The notes: generated by a model not told the origin, from the sequence alone. DNA of 38,186 bases from Paludibacteraceae bacterium (GCA_016297215.1 JAEDGZ010000024.1:1-38186); one strand, 5' to 3'; positions 7,381-16,165 are shown, counted from the first letter of the stretch. A program made the numbers and translations.

Positions 7381-8016
7381 ATGACCCCTGACAGACTTGA
7401 AAAAATAGAGCGCGTAGCCCGAATTGTTCGAATCATATTCCTTGCCTATTGTTTTGTGGCAATGATTTGTCTCTTTGTATTCATTTTCCCTCCCATCCTT
7501 TCCTTCTTTAATATAACGGATTGGATGTGGTCAGATGAGTTGATTGAACACTTTTTCGCACCTATGGAAGGGCTCCTGCTCATTATCCTTCTTATCGGAA
7601 TGTGCATTTATCTTCTGATAGAATCCTTTGCCAAATCCCAAAATCAACGTCTCGCCGAGCAGATTGTCCAGACGTTTGCGCAACAGCAGCAGATGCAACA
7701 GCAGATGCAGCATATCCTACAAGCATCTTGTCCGTTCCCATGGTACACGGCAAATGCCACTACCGAACAAAGAATTGCCTTTGAGACGGAACTCCGTAGG
7801 CTTGCCGGCTCCTGTGAGAAGGGAAAGAAGGGAGGCTCGCAGCCCTTGGTAGATTGGCTCCTGAGCAAACAGTCCGAAGGGCTTATCCTACTCCCCAATA
7901 ACTATTCACAGATATACCAAGAATTAACCCTTAACTATGGACTTGGTATTTCCAAACAAGCCTTTTCTTCCGCAATGCCCCAAAAGGGTAGGGAGCGAAC
8001 GGTTGATGCCAAATAA
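7381..8016 (+). CDS. Hypothetical two-helix membrane protein with Q-rich segment
   Basis: 211 residues; no family recognised. Two hydrophobic helices are clear, about residues 16-42 and 62-82, joined by a short loop with TDWMWSDELIEHFF. A glutamine/methionine-rich stretch follows (AQQQQMQQQMQHIL, 100-113), probably helical or coiled-coil, and then a soluble C-terminal half of about 95 residues. In that half ATTEQRIAFETELRRLA and PLVDWLLSKQSEG look like helices, and LPNNYSQIYQELTLNYG suggests a small folded domain. It stands alone: genes on both sides are divergent or separately terminated (hairpin at 8066). Function unknown; it could be a sensor or scaffold, but that is a guess. Confidence 0.75.
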   Translation: MTPDRLEKIERVARIVRIIFLAYCFVAMICLFVFIFPPILSFFNITDWMWSDELIEHFFAPMEGLLLIILLIGMCIYLLIESFAKSQNQRLAEQIVQTFAQQQQMQQQMQHILQASCPFPWYTANATTEQRIAFETELRRLAGSCEKGKKGGSQPLVDWLLSKQSEGLILLPNNYSQIYQELTLNYGLGISKQAFSSAMPQKGRERTVDAK

Positions 8017-8065
8017 CTTATCTGCTTGATGAGATCTTGATATTCCTTGTTTTTGCTTGATTCAC

Positions 8066-8095
8066 GATTCCTGCTCTTGCGGGAATCTTTTTTTT
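8066..8095 (+). terminator. Rho-independent terminator after the membrane protein gene
   Basis: A 9-bp stem GATTCCTGC/GCGGGAATC (one G-T pair), loop TCTT, then eight T. Confidence 0.88.
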
Positions 8096-8107
8096 GCTGT
8101 ACTTTTG
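8076..8107 (+). promoter_or_regulatory. Candidate promoter overlapping the terminator
   Basis: CTTG (8076-8079), a 20-nt spacer and TACTTTTG (8100-8107) followed by C. The -33 element lies inside the terminator stem. It would start a transcript about 260 nt upstream of the lipoprotein gene at 8377. Confidence 0.45.
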
Positions 8108-8376
8108 CACCCGAAAAGAAATTTTCAGTATGCTTCTTCGCGCTTAGTGCATACTCATTCCATCAGAATATTATCTAATTCTTTTTCCCTATGAATGTAA
8201 TACTAAACAAAAAATGGCTGTTTGTGGAGATAGAATCCTCATATTCCGTTTTCCGCTTTATTCTTGAGTTTCTTTGTTTCAAAATGAGCGTTTGTATCTC
8301 TAAATAAAACAAGTGCTTTGGGATGCAACGTTAATGTTACTACGTTACAATAAACATTTTAATTTCAATTTCAAGT

Positions 8377-8823
8377 ATGAAAAAGTTCTTTTATGTTATT
8401 ACGCTGTGCGCTATCTCCTTGTTGTTCACAGCATGTCAAGAAGAGAAAAACATTGCACAAGAGATGACAGGTAGGTATTCCTATACCGAATATGGCACCA
8501 TCTCGTTGGCGGGTGAGACAAGTGAGTTCGAGGACGAAGGTACCTTCACCATCTCGCTTAGTGGTGAGTCCGATCTTGTCTTTACCGGAGACTTCAACGG
8601 TACGGGATATGTGTACACCTATGGAAACAAAGTGTATATCCATGACCAAGAGTATTCATACGAAGCGAATGGAATCTATTACCACTTTAAGGATTCTTTC
8701 TCCGATGTGGAGTGGTTGGGCAACTCTATTTCAGCAAAGCGTACATCGGCTATCACGGCTATTTACAACAACGTTACCTACACCGGTCTCCTCACATCGC
8801 AGATTTATGCCTATAAACAATAA
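8377..8823 (+). CDS. Hypothetical lipoprotein, probably beta-rich
   Basis: 148 residues. Signal peptide MKKFFYVITLCAISLLFTAC with lipobox FTAC, so Cys20 would be lipidated. The mature part alternates short strands (GRYSYTEYGTISLAG, GTFTISLSGESDLVFTG, GTGYVYTYGNKVYIHD), rich in Gly, Thr, Ser and Tyr, which suggests a small beta-sandwich or barrel like lipocalin-type envelope lipoproteins. No known family is recognised and no catalytic residues stand out. Stands alone between a promoter and a hairpin at 8851-8903. Confidence 0.75.
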   Translation: MKKFFYVITLCAISLLFTACQEEKNIAQEMTGRYSYTEYGTISLAGETSEFEDEGTFTISLSGESDLVFTGDFNGTGYVYTYGNKVYIHDQEYSYEANGIYYHFKDSFSDVEWLGNSISAKRTSAITAIYNNVTYTGLLTSQIYAYKQ

Positions 8824-8850
8824 AACAAGGAGATACACGCACTAAATAGG

Positions 8851-8903
8851 CAGTTGCCCCTGACAAACAACGCTTGTCTAACGTTGATTCGCAAGGGCAA
8901 CTG
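8851..8903. terminator. Long hairpin after the lipoprotein gene
   Basis: Outer stem CAGTTGCCC/GGGCAACTG (9 bp, perfect), with an inner CAACG/CGTTG pair inside the loop. No T run follows, so it may protect the transcript end rather than terminate by itself. Confidence 0.5.
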
Positions 8904-8927
8904 TTGCCATATTAATAACAACAAAAA

Positions 8928-8947
8928 AGAGAGGCAAAAGCCTCTCT
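8928..8947 (-). terminator. Terminator of the TetR gene
   Basis: Stem AGAGAGGC/GCCTCTCT with loop AAAA. Read leftward it is followed by a run of T (A residues at 8923-8928 on the plus strand). Confidence 0.8.
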
Positions 8948-8976
8948 AATTTATCGTAGTCGTAACTATTAAGTCT

Positions 8977-9004
8977 TTCATCCTTCATCCTTTATCCTTC
9001 ATCC
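8977..9004. repeat. Four tandem 7-mers, TTCATCC
   Basis: Units TTCATCC, TTCATCC, TTTATCC, TTCATCC. Directly 3' of the TetR coding end. Confidence 0.85.
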
Positions 9005-9010
9005 ATCCGC

Positions 9011-9601
9011 CTACGCCTTTATCAACTCATACAGATAGTTGTACTGCCGCGGGAAGATGTCGAAGTCCATCGCCACCCCGTGTCGCCCCGCGTCGTAGGC
9101 GTCTTTTATGTGCGTGAACATCATCGCCAGTGTATCCACATCCACATCGCTGCGCACTTGCCCCGCGCGGATACTGTTGCGAATCGCTTTCTTCCACATC
9201 TCCATCTCCGTCGCATACAACTTGCTCGCGCGCCGATACAGCGACGGGAAGCGGTTGTACGCCGAGAACATCAGGTTCAGCACGTTGCTCGTGTTGATGT
9301 TTTTGTTATCCCACGTCTGCAGCACTTCCTTCAGCGACTCCACATAAGTCAACATCACCCGTATCATGTCCTCCACCGTCACCTCGTTCTCCGGCAACTG
9401 AAACAAGCGCATCTTCGGCTGAATAAAATACCGGTCCATGCACACTTCGAACAACTCGTCTTGGTTCTTGAAGTAGTAGTACAGCGTCCCGCGCCCCATG
9501 TCCAGTGCCAACTGCAAGTCCGTGATGGACACATTGTTATACCCCTTTGAGGCGTATAACTCCATGGCTTTTGAAATAATATAATCTCTACGGTCTTTCA
9601 T
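9011..9601 (-). CDS. TetR/AcrR-family transcriptional regulator
   Basis: 196 residues. The N-terminal DNA-binding domain is standard: AMELYASKGYNNVSITDLQL, then ALDMGRGTLYYYFKNQDELF, covering the helix-turn-helix at about 25-44. The C-terminal ligand/dimer domain is helical and unassigned. TetR proteins usually repress nearby genes and release DNA on binding a small ligand. Candidate targets in the neighbourhood are its own gene, the broken porin upstream, and the acyl-CoA/aldehyde operon 2 kb away, since many TetR proteins of this kind sense acyl-CoA. None of this is shown by an operator I can see. Confidence 0.88.
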   Translation of the reverse strand: MKDRRDYIISKAMELYASKGYNNVSITDLQLALDMGRGTLYYYFKNQDELFEVCMDRYFIQPKMRLFQLPENEVTVEDMIRVMLTYVESLKEVLQTWDNKNINTSNVLNLMFSAYNRFPSLYRRASKLYATEMEMWKKAIRNSIRAGQVRSDVDVDTLAMMFTHIKDAYDAGRHGVAMDFDIFPRQYNYLYELIKA

Positions 9602-9683
9602 ACCCTTTTCACACCTACAAATTCCGTGCCAAGTGATAAAACCAGCGGATTTCAGGTCTTTTGGTTTCCGTCGAAGACGGTAA

Positions 9684-10106
9684 TCAGAAGCGGTAGGCGA
9701 TGCCGAGGTAGCCTTTCTGCGGGAGGGCGTAGGAGCCGGTGTGCGGATAGTTGAGGATGTCGCTTATGGCACATTGGTAGCCGAGGTTAATCTGCAGCCC
9801 GAACCAAAATTCATAGCCTACCGTGACGCCCAGTCCCGAATAGTTGTCCGACAGCAGCATCTGCTCCTCACTCGTCAGTTCATCGGCGGAATAGACACGC
9901 CGGAAGGGGTCTGTTTTCTCCGGCGAGGAGTCACCGTACCTCATTCCGCGGAAGACAAAGGTGGTGAAGGGTCCGCCGCCGAACTGCACGGCACCGCGTT
10001 TGCCGAATTCAAAACGTCCGAGCAGGTAAACGGGGATGTTCATCCCGAAAATCCATAGGTCATCCTGTGTGCTACCGCTATGCAGGTACAGGTGCTCCGC
10101 GCTGCT
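9684..10106 (-). pseudogene. 3' fragment of an outer-membrane beta-barrel gene (PF13568-like)
   Basis: The frame from about 10106 to 9684 reads like the last 140 residues of a small outer-membrane barrel: MNIPVYLLGRFEFGKRGAVQ, FGGGPFTTFVF, GLGVTVGYEFWFGLQINLGY, then the end KGYLGIAYRF with a terminal Phe as required for barrel insertion. This pattern (IPVYLLG.., GGGP, GYEFGFGLQINAGY) is that of the porin-family beta-barrel domain. The upstream continuation of this frame (to 10385) is a shadow of the porin frame, with low-complexity Ser/Thr/Arg, not protein-like. No start codon or signal peptide belongs to it, so it is a remnant fused out of frame to the porin 5' fragment. Confidence 0.7.
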
Positions 10107-10742
10107 TTTTAGTATTCCCTTCGAGCGGATAGAAGTCCAGCCGTGCCAAGCCTGCGTAGCAGTTTGCCAACTTGAACTCATACGCCGATGCCGAGCCGCC
10201 TTGTATCCAGTTCTGCTTGCTGAAGAGCGTGCTTTCCAACCCGGGCAGGAACTGCGCCGTGTAGCCGAACCACTTGTAGCGACCGTGAAACTGCACGCCG
10301 ATGTCGTGCCATGTGCAGGGCAGGATGGTGTTGTCGCCCTCGGGACGATACACGCCGAAGAACTGATTAGGCTCGTGGTACGCATTCGTACCGCCTAACG
10401 GCACTATAATCATACCCATACGCAGGTTGGTGTAGGGGTTGAACGACTTCTGTATCCAAAACTGCTCCAGCGCCACTTCGCCGCCGCGCTCCACCTCGGT
10501 CTCATACTCGCCGCCTTCTTCCTCCTCTATCTCCACCGCCACTTCTGTGCCGCCGTGCTCGAACTCTATCTCGCTACCCATGCTCCAACCCTTGCCGAAA
10601 TCATAGCCTAAGTAAATGACCACATGGGGAATGTCAAACTCCCCATATTGGTCATTCACGTAGTTCTCCGGCGAGGTGTAGCGCAGGTAGTTGTTCGAGT
10701 AGAAACAGCGTTTCATCGCCGCCTCGCCATACCCACCAATGG

Positions 10743-10772
10743 TGAGCCTCCCCTTTTTGGGGGATGGATCGG
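10743..10772. repeat. R5 repeat inside the porin fragment
   Basis: CCTCCCCTTTTTGGGGGA followed by TGGATCGGGCA. It encodes PDPSPKKGRL in the porin frame. Same family as 4164-4197 and 18473-18582. Confidence 0.7.
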
Positions 10773-10841
10773 GCACCTCCGCCTGCACGGTAACCAAGCG
10801 TTTTCGCGCCTGTTTCTTGCCTGCGGAGGGTGCTACTGGGG

Positions 10842-10861
10842 GCGCAGGCGTCTCGCCTGCG
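10842..10861. repeat. R1 palindromic repeat, copy 3, inside the porin fragment
   Basis: Core GCAGGCG-TCT-CGCCTGC (10844-10860) preceded by ACTGGGGGC. It encodes the AGETPAPP peptide of the porin N-terminal linker. Confidence 0.88.
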
Positions 10862-10911
10862 AAAGTACCCCCCGCGCTGTCCACTTCCACTGTGTCGCGC
10901 CTATCCATGGA

Positions 10912-10933
10912 GGTGCGGTCTCCAGGCCGCACC
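10912..10933. repeat. R2-short palindrome inside the porin fragment
   Basis: GGTGCGG and CCGCACC arms, 22 nt in all. The reverse complement of the element at 12615-12636 differs at one position. It encodes RPGDRT in the porin frame. Confidence 0.85.
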
Positions 10934-10949
10934 ACAAAAGACGTGTCAG

Positions 10950-10979
10950 CAGGCGCAAGCACTCGGGTGCTTGCGCCTG
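10950..10979. repeat. R3 palindrome inside the porin fragment
   Basis: A 13-bp perfect stem CAGGCGCAAGCAC/GTGCTTGCGCCTG with loop TCGG. It encodes GASTRVLAPA. Confidence 0.85.
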
Positions 10980-11083
10980 TGATGCCATCTACCGCCTGCG
11001 CGGCTGCCGTCCCAGCCGACAGCCAGCAGATGCAATAAAGAAGGACTTTTTTCATACAATAAACTAACTTTACAAAAACAGTG

Positions 11084-11115
11084 CAAAGGTACTGCTTTTT
11101 GACCATCCCCGCAAT
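11084..11115 (-). promoter_or_regulatory. Bacteroides-type promoter of the porin remnant
   Basis: ATTG (11115-11112), 20-nt spacer, TACCTTTG (11091-11084) on the minus strand. The region around the -7 box is the same 20-nt string as at the AI-2E permease promoter. Confidence 0.75.
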
Positions 11116-11129
11116 CGCCAAAAAACGTG

Positions 11130-11172
11130 AAAAAAATCAATGCCTCAATACCTAAAAGTAGGTACTGAGGCA
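11130..11172 (-). terminator. Terminator of hemW
   Basis: A 13-bp stem TGCCTCAATACCT/AGGTACTGAGGCA with one mismatch and a short loop. Read leftward it ends in a run of T (A residues at 11130-11136 on the plus strand). Confidence 0.85.
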
Positions 11173-11209
11173 ATGAAAAACATAGGTTGTTAGCCGAACA
11201 ACCGTTATG

Positions 11210-12412
<1,203 letters not shown>

Positions 12413-12413
12413 A

Positions 12414-12448
12414 TTAGGAATTAGGAATTAGGAATTAGGAATTAGGAA
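12414..12448. repeat. Five tandem 7-mers (TTAGGAA) abutting the hemW start codon
   Basis: Five identical copies ending 1 bp from the TTG start of hemW. The whole ribosome-binding region of hemW is therefore repeat DNA. Confidence 0.92.
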
Positions 12449-12467
12449 TTAAGAGGGCATGTGCTCT

Positions 12468-12503
12468 GAGTTATCGGAGTAATCGGAGTAATCGGAATGC
12501 TCT
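12468..12503. repeat. 9-mer array (GAGTAATCG)
   Basis: Units GAGTTATCG, GAGTAATCG, GAGTAATCG, GAATGCTCT. The reverse complement of the unit (CTCCGATTA type) forms the arrays at 19734 and 20991. Confidence 0.8.
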
Positions 12504-12554
12504 GAGTATTAGTTATGTCGTCCTTACAGGGCTCGTGGTATGAGGGAGGTAAAT

Positions 12555-12601
12555 TTTACGTAGGATTTCACCCTACGCTGTTCTATTTCGCCCCTTCGGG
12601 G
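12555..12601. repeat. ACGTAGGAT and GCCCCTTCGGGGC palindromes between mfd and hemW
   Basis: CGTAGG..CCTACG arms at about 12558-12577 share the word ACGTAGGAT with the 11-mer array at 20850. GCCCC-TTC-GGGGC at 12590-12602 is a further small hairpin. The 235-bp mfd-hemW gap is almost entirely made of such elements. Confidence 0.6.
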
Positions 12602-12614
12602 CTACTACTACTAT

Positions 12615-12636
12615 GGTGCGGCCCGGAGACCGCACC
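12615..12636. repeat. R2-short palindrome downstream of mfd
   Basis: Arms GGTGCGG/CCGCACC, 22 nt, 11 bp from the mfd stop. It could act as the transcript-end hairpin of mfd, but no T run follows. Confidence 0.8.
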
Positions 12637-12647
12637 TCCTTGAGGCA

Positions 12648-15600
12648 CTAACAATCTTTTTCTATCTTGCTGAGGAGGTGGATGGCGCCGGCGACGCTTT
12701 GGACGTTTTGGATAACGGCGTAGCGGCGACCGGTCTTCTGTCCTTTCTTGTCGGTCTCCTCTACCAGCCGGCAACGTTGCGCGCGGCTCACCACGAACTG
12801 AATAATCTTGCCGAAGGTATCGCTCTGCCAATAAGCATCCTTATTCTGCACAAAATAGAGCACCAAACGCTGCTGCTTGAGCATGACCTTCTCGATACCC
12901 ATTCGGCAGCAGAGCCAGCGCAAGCGCACCACGTTGAGCAACTCGTCTGCCTGCTCGGGCAGCGGTCCGAAGCGGTCTATCAGTCGTTTTTTGAAATCCA
13001 GCAGTCGGTCTTCGTTGCGCAGTCCGTCTAACTCGCGATAGAGGGTGATACGCTCGGAGATGTTCTCCACGTAGTCGGTGGGAAATCCGAGTGGCAGGTC
13101 GCTCTCCAACTGCGAGTCGCTTGCCCATGTCTGCGGCTCTTCCCGCGCGGGGAGCGTGAGGGCGCCGCCTTCTTCCTCGCGCAGTTCCTCTACGGCTTCG
13201 TTGAGAATACGCTGGTAGGTCTCGTAGCCCAAGTCGGCGATGAAACCCGACTGCTCGGAGCCCAGCAGGTTGCCCGCGCCGCGGATGTCAAGGTCCTGCA
13301 TGGCGAGTTGGAATCCCGCGCCGAGGTCGGCGAAGGTGCTGAGTGCTTCCAGCCGTCGGCGGGCGTCGGCGGTGAGCAGTTCGCGGTCGGGCGTAACGAG
13401 GTAGCAGTACGCCTTGCGGTTGGAGCGCCCTACGCGCCCTCGCAACTGGTGCAAGTCCGACAAACCGTATTGGTGGGCGGAGTAGATAATCATCGTGTTC
13501 ACGTTGGGGATGTCCACGCCCGACTCGATGATGGTGGTGGCAAGGAGTATGTCGTAGTCGTAGTTGATAAAGTCCTCCAGCCGCTTCTCCATCTCCTCGC
13601 TCGGCATCTGTCCGTGCGCCGTGATGATACGCGCCTCGGGGCAGAGGGCGCGTATCTTGCGCTCGATGCGCGGCAACATCTCGATACGGTTGTTCACGAT
13701 GAATATCTGTCCGTTGCGCTGCATCTCCAGCGTGATGGCTTCTTTGATGATGTCCTCGTCGGCTTGGGTGATGAGTTCGGTCTGCACAGGGTAGCGGTTC
13801 TGCGGCGGGGTGGTCATCACGCTCAGGTCGCGTGCGCCGAGCAGGGAGAACTGCAAGGTGCGCGGGATGGGGGTGGCGGTCAGCGTCAGCACATCCACGT
13901 TGGTGCGCAAGGTCTTCAGTTTCTCTTTCACCGCCACGCCGAACTTCTGCTCCTCGTCGATGATGAGCAGCCCGAGGTCGTGCCATTTCACGCTCTTGCC
14001 CACCAGTTTGTGCGTACCTATGAGGATATCTATCTTGCCTTCTTCGAGCGCTTGCAGTATCTCTTTCACCTCCTTGGCGGACTTTGCGCGCGAGAGGTAT
14101 TCTATTCGCACGGGGAAGTCTTTCATGCGCTCGCGGAAGGTGTTGTAATGCTGCAAGGCGAGCACCGTGGTCGGCACCAGCACCGCCACCTGCTTGCCGT
14201 CGGTGGCGGCTTTGAAGGCAGCACGCATCGCCACTTCCGTCTTGCCGAAGCCCACGTCGCCGCACACGAGTCTGTCCATCGGCATGGGGCTCTCCATGTC
14301 GCGCTTCACATCGGCGGTGGTCTTCGCTTGGTCGGGTGTGTCTTCGTAGAGGAACGACGCCTCTAACTCGTGTTGCATATAGCCGTCGGGCGTGTAGGCA
14401 AAGCCCTGCTGCTGCTTGCGCGTGGCGTAGAGTTTGATAAGGTCGCGCGCGATGTCTTTCACGCGCTCTTTCGTCCGCTCTTTCAGCCGCTCCCACGCGC
14501 CGGAGCCCAGCCGCGAGATGGTCGGCTCGGTGCCCTCTTTGCCCTTATACTTGCTGATTCTATGGAGGTTATGAATAGAGACGAATACGGCGGCGCTGTC
14601 TTTATAGACCAGTTTTATCATCTCCTGCGGCTTGCCGTTCACGGTGGTGGTAACCAGTCCGCCGAACTTCGCAATACCGTGGTCGGAGTGCACCACATAA
14701 TCGCCCACTTGCAGTTGGTTGATTTCTTTGAGCGTGATGATGGCTTTTCCGCGGCGAGCGTTCTCGCTGGTGAGTGCCACGCGGTGGAAACGCTCGAATA
14801 TCTGGTGGTCCGTGTAGCAGCAAATCTTCATCCCGTTATCCACAAACCCTTCGTGCAACACGCCCTTGACGGGAACGAAGGAGATGGGGTGTCCTTCCTC
14901 GCCACTGATTGAGTCGAAGATAGCCGCCAGTCGGTCGGTCTGCTTCTGCTGCTCCGAAAGGATATAGACGTGATAGCCGGCTTCAATACGTTGCCTGAGG
15001 TCATCGGTCAGCAGGTCGAACTGCTTGTGGAACACGGGTTGCGGCAACGTGTCGAATGCTATCCGCACGTGCGTCGGATAGTGCGACTTCTCCGCGAACT
15101 CCAGCGTCCGACTATGCGAGAACACTGGGGACGCAGGCGTCTCGCCTGCGGTCGCAACAACCTGAAACTTGAAACCTGAAACATTAAACTTGCCCCCGGA
15201 CAACTTATACTCTACCATCGAGAAGTCGTTGCTTGCGAACACGGTATCTTCCGGCAGGTAGTCGAACAGGCTGCCTTGCTCCGCCGCCTCACTCTGCATC
15301 ATGGCGCATTGCGCCTCCTTGACTTTCTCTTTCGACAACTGGCTCTCGATGTCAAACTCGTGGATGCTGTCTATCTCGTCGCCGAAGAAATCCAAGCGAT
15401 AAGGGTCATCGTGCGAATAACTATATATGTCCACGATCCCCCCACGGATGGCGTACTGCCCGGGCTCATACACGAAGTCCACGCGCTGAAAGCCCAACTC
15501 GCTCAGTTGCTGCCCCACGCGGCTAATCTGCACCGTCTGCCCTACACGGAAAGTGATGGTCTGCGCCGCCAGCGTAACGGGCGCAGGCGTCTCCTCCAGC

Positions 15601-16004
15601 AGCGCCTCGGGGTAGGTTACGATGATATAATTGCCCTCTGCCTGACACAGCCTCGCCAGCGTTTCCGTCCGCTGTATCGCCAGCGCCTCGTCCACGCCCT
15701 GGCGCCGACGGTGGGCAGTGGGGAAATAATAGACACCCGCGGAGGGCTCCGCGGCAAGCAACTGCTTCAAATCGGCATAGACATACTGCGCCTCATCCCC
15801 ATTGTCGGCGATATACGCCAGCACATGACCTTCCTCCTTATCGTGGGAATCGGTGGGATGCACTTCCGCCAGCAGCAGACTCCGCGCCGAGGCATGCAAG
15901 CCGCTGAGCAGGATATGCCGCTCAATGCCTTTCGCCAATTCCTTATCAATAATACCTATCTCGGGATGGTGTCCGAAGAGCGCACGAAGTTCTGTAATAT
16001 CCAT
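12648..16004 (-). CDS. mfd: Mfd, transcription-repair coupling factor
   Basis: 1118 residues from ATG at 16004 (MDITELRALFGHHPE). Mfd removes RNA polymerase stalled at DNA lesions and recruits UvrA. Seen in order: an N-terminal UvrB-like region, the polymerase-interacting domain (GDYVVHSDHGIAKFGGL), RecG-like helicase domains with Walker A GDVGFGKTEVAMRAAF near 582-597 and DEEQKFG near 682, LRGRVGRSNRKAYCYL, and the C-terminal TRCF domain. Residues 272-294 (KFNVSGFKFQV then VATAGETPASPV) are not family sequence: they are coded by a heptamer array and an R1 palindrome, falling between the N-terminal and polymerase-binding regions. An earlier in-frame ATG (16097) is excluded by the promoter at 16028-16059. 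Confidence 0.95.
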   Translation of the reverse strand: MDITELRALFGHHPEIGIIDKELAKGIERHILLSGLHASARSLLLAEVHPTDSHDKEEGHVLAYIADNGDEAQYVYADLKQLLAAEPSAGVYYFPTAHRRRQGVDEALAIQRTETLARLCQAEGNYIIVTYPEALLEETPAPVTLAAQTITFRVGQTVQISRVGQQLSELGFQRVDFVYEPGQYAIRGGIVDIYSYSHDDPYRLDFFGDEIDSIHEFDIESQLSKEKVKEAQCAMMQSEAAEQGSLFDYLPEDTVFASNDFSMVEYKLSGGKFNVSGFKFQVVATAGETPASPVFSHSRTLEFAEKSHYPTHVRIAFDTLPQPVFHKQFDLLTDDLRQRIEAGYHVYILSEQQKQTDRLAAIFDSISGEEGHPISFVPVKGVLHEGFVDNGMKICCYTDHQIFERFHRVALTSENARRGKAIITLKEINQLQVGDYVVHSDHGIAKFGGLVTTTVNGKPQEMIKLVYKDSAAVFVSIHNLHRISKYKGKEGTEPTISRLGSGAWERLKERTKERVKDIARDLIKLYATRKQQQGFAYTPDGYMQHELEASFLYEDTPDQAKTTADVKRDMESPMPMDRLVCGDVGFGKTEVAMRAAFKAATDGKQVAVLVPTTVLALQHYNTFRERMKDFPVRIEYLSRAKSAKEVKEILQALEEGKIDILIGTHKLVGKSVKWHDLGLLIIDEEQKFGVAVKEKLKTLRTNVDVLTLTATPIPRTLQFSLLGARDLSVMTTPPQNRYPVQTELITQADEDIIKEAITLEMQRNGQIFIVNNRIEMLPRIERKIRALCPEARIITAHGQMPSEEMEKRLEDFINYDYDILLATTIIESGVDIPNVNTMIIYSAHQYGLSDLHQLRGRVGRSNRKAYCYLVTPDRELLTADARRRLEALSTFADLGAGFQLAMQDLDIRGAGNLLGSEQSGFIADLGYETYQRILNEAVEELREEEGGALTLPAREEPQTWASDSQLESDLPLGFPTDYVENISERITLYRELDGLRNEDRLLDFKKRLIDRFGPLPEQADELLNVVRLRWLCCRMGIEKVMLKQQRLVLYFVQNKDAYWQSDTFGKIIQFVVSRAQRCRLVEETDKKGQKTGRRYAVIQNVQSVAGAIHLLSKIEKDC
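15124..15152. repeat. R1 palindromic repeat, copy 4, inside mfd
   Basis: Identical over 29 bases to 4109-4137. Encodes the TAGETPASPV peptide of Mfd. Confidence 0.92.
15162..15189. repeat. Four tandem 7-mers (CTGAAAC) inside mfd
   Basis: Units CTGAAAC, TTGAAAC, CTGAAAC, ATTAAAC. The reverse complement (GGTTTCA type) recurs inside btuB at 18267-18308. Encodes KFNVSGFKFQ. Confidence 0.9.
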
Positions 16005-16027
16005 AGCCTTGAAAACAAAAACGGTCG

Positions 16028-16059
16028 CAAAGGTACGACTTTTTCCTGAATTATGCAAT
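16028..16059 (-). promoter_or_regulatory. Bacteroides-type promoter of mfd
   Basis: ATTG (16059-16056), 20-nt spacer, TACCTTTG (16035-16028) on the minus strand. Transcription would begin about 15 nt before the ATG at 16004, which fixes the mfd start. Confidence 0.8.
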
Positions 16060-16124
16060 CTTTTAGGTAGGGAAACTGCATAAAAACCATCAAACATATT
16101 TTTTGAAGAAAAATTGCGTTTATT

Positions 16125-16156
16125 TTTGCATATATCAGAAAAAAGCCGTACCTTTG
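16125..16156 (+). promoter_or_regulatory. Bacteroides-type promoter of the B12 uptake operon
   Basis: TTTG (16125-16128), 20-nt spacer, TACCTTTG (16149-16156) followed by C: an exact match. It lies directly upstream of the riboswitch. Confidence 0.88.
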
Positions 16157-16165
16157 CATTCGCAT

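Larger units (their letters stand above)
8017..8376. other. 360-bp gap with a terminator and a candidate promoter
   Basis: Contains the hairpin at 8066-8095 and a -7 box TACTTTTG at 8100-8107. The remaining 270 bp to the lipoprotein start holds no credible reading frame and may be a long leader. Confidence 0.6.
10078..11055 (-). pseudogene. 5' fragment of an OprO/FmdC-like outer-membrane porin, truncated, with repeat-derived N-terminal region
   Basis: 325 residues from ATG at 11055. Signal peptide MKKVLLYCICWLSAGTAAAQA. From residue 105 the sequence is a porin: GGYGEAAMKRCFYSNNYLRY, PHVVIYLGYDFGKGWSMGSE, ERGGEVALEQFWIQKSFNPY, PNQFFGVYRPEGDNTILP. After LARLDFYPLEG (residue 312) it runs into NTKKQRGAPVPA and stops, whereas relatives known to me continue for further strands. 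The downstream frame is the tail of a different barrel, so a deletion probably joined two genes. Residues 27-104 contain four repeat-coded segments: GASTRVLAPA (R3), RPGDRTSMDRR (R2), GTFAGETPAPPV (R1), PDPSPKKGRL (R5). A good promoter remains. Confidence 0.75.

Noticed and set aside
10107..10385. Open frame continuing upstream from the barrel fragment
   Set aside because: Ser/Thr/Arg-rich low-complexity translation opposite a clear porin frame; treated as a shadow.
12414..12503. Direct-repeat arrays as a CRISPR array
   Set aside because: Units are 7-11 bp and contiguous, with no spacers, and no cas genes are present.
13288..14496. 402-codon open frame on the minus strand within mfd
   Set aside because: Arg/His/Ala-rich translation in a shifted frame of a strongly supported gene; a shadow caused by GC-rich codon positions.
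16005..16097. N-terminal extension of Mfd
   Set aside because: The mfd promoter lies inside it, so it is upstream of or at the transcription start.
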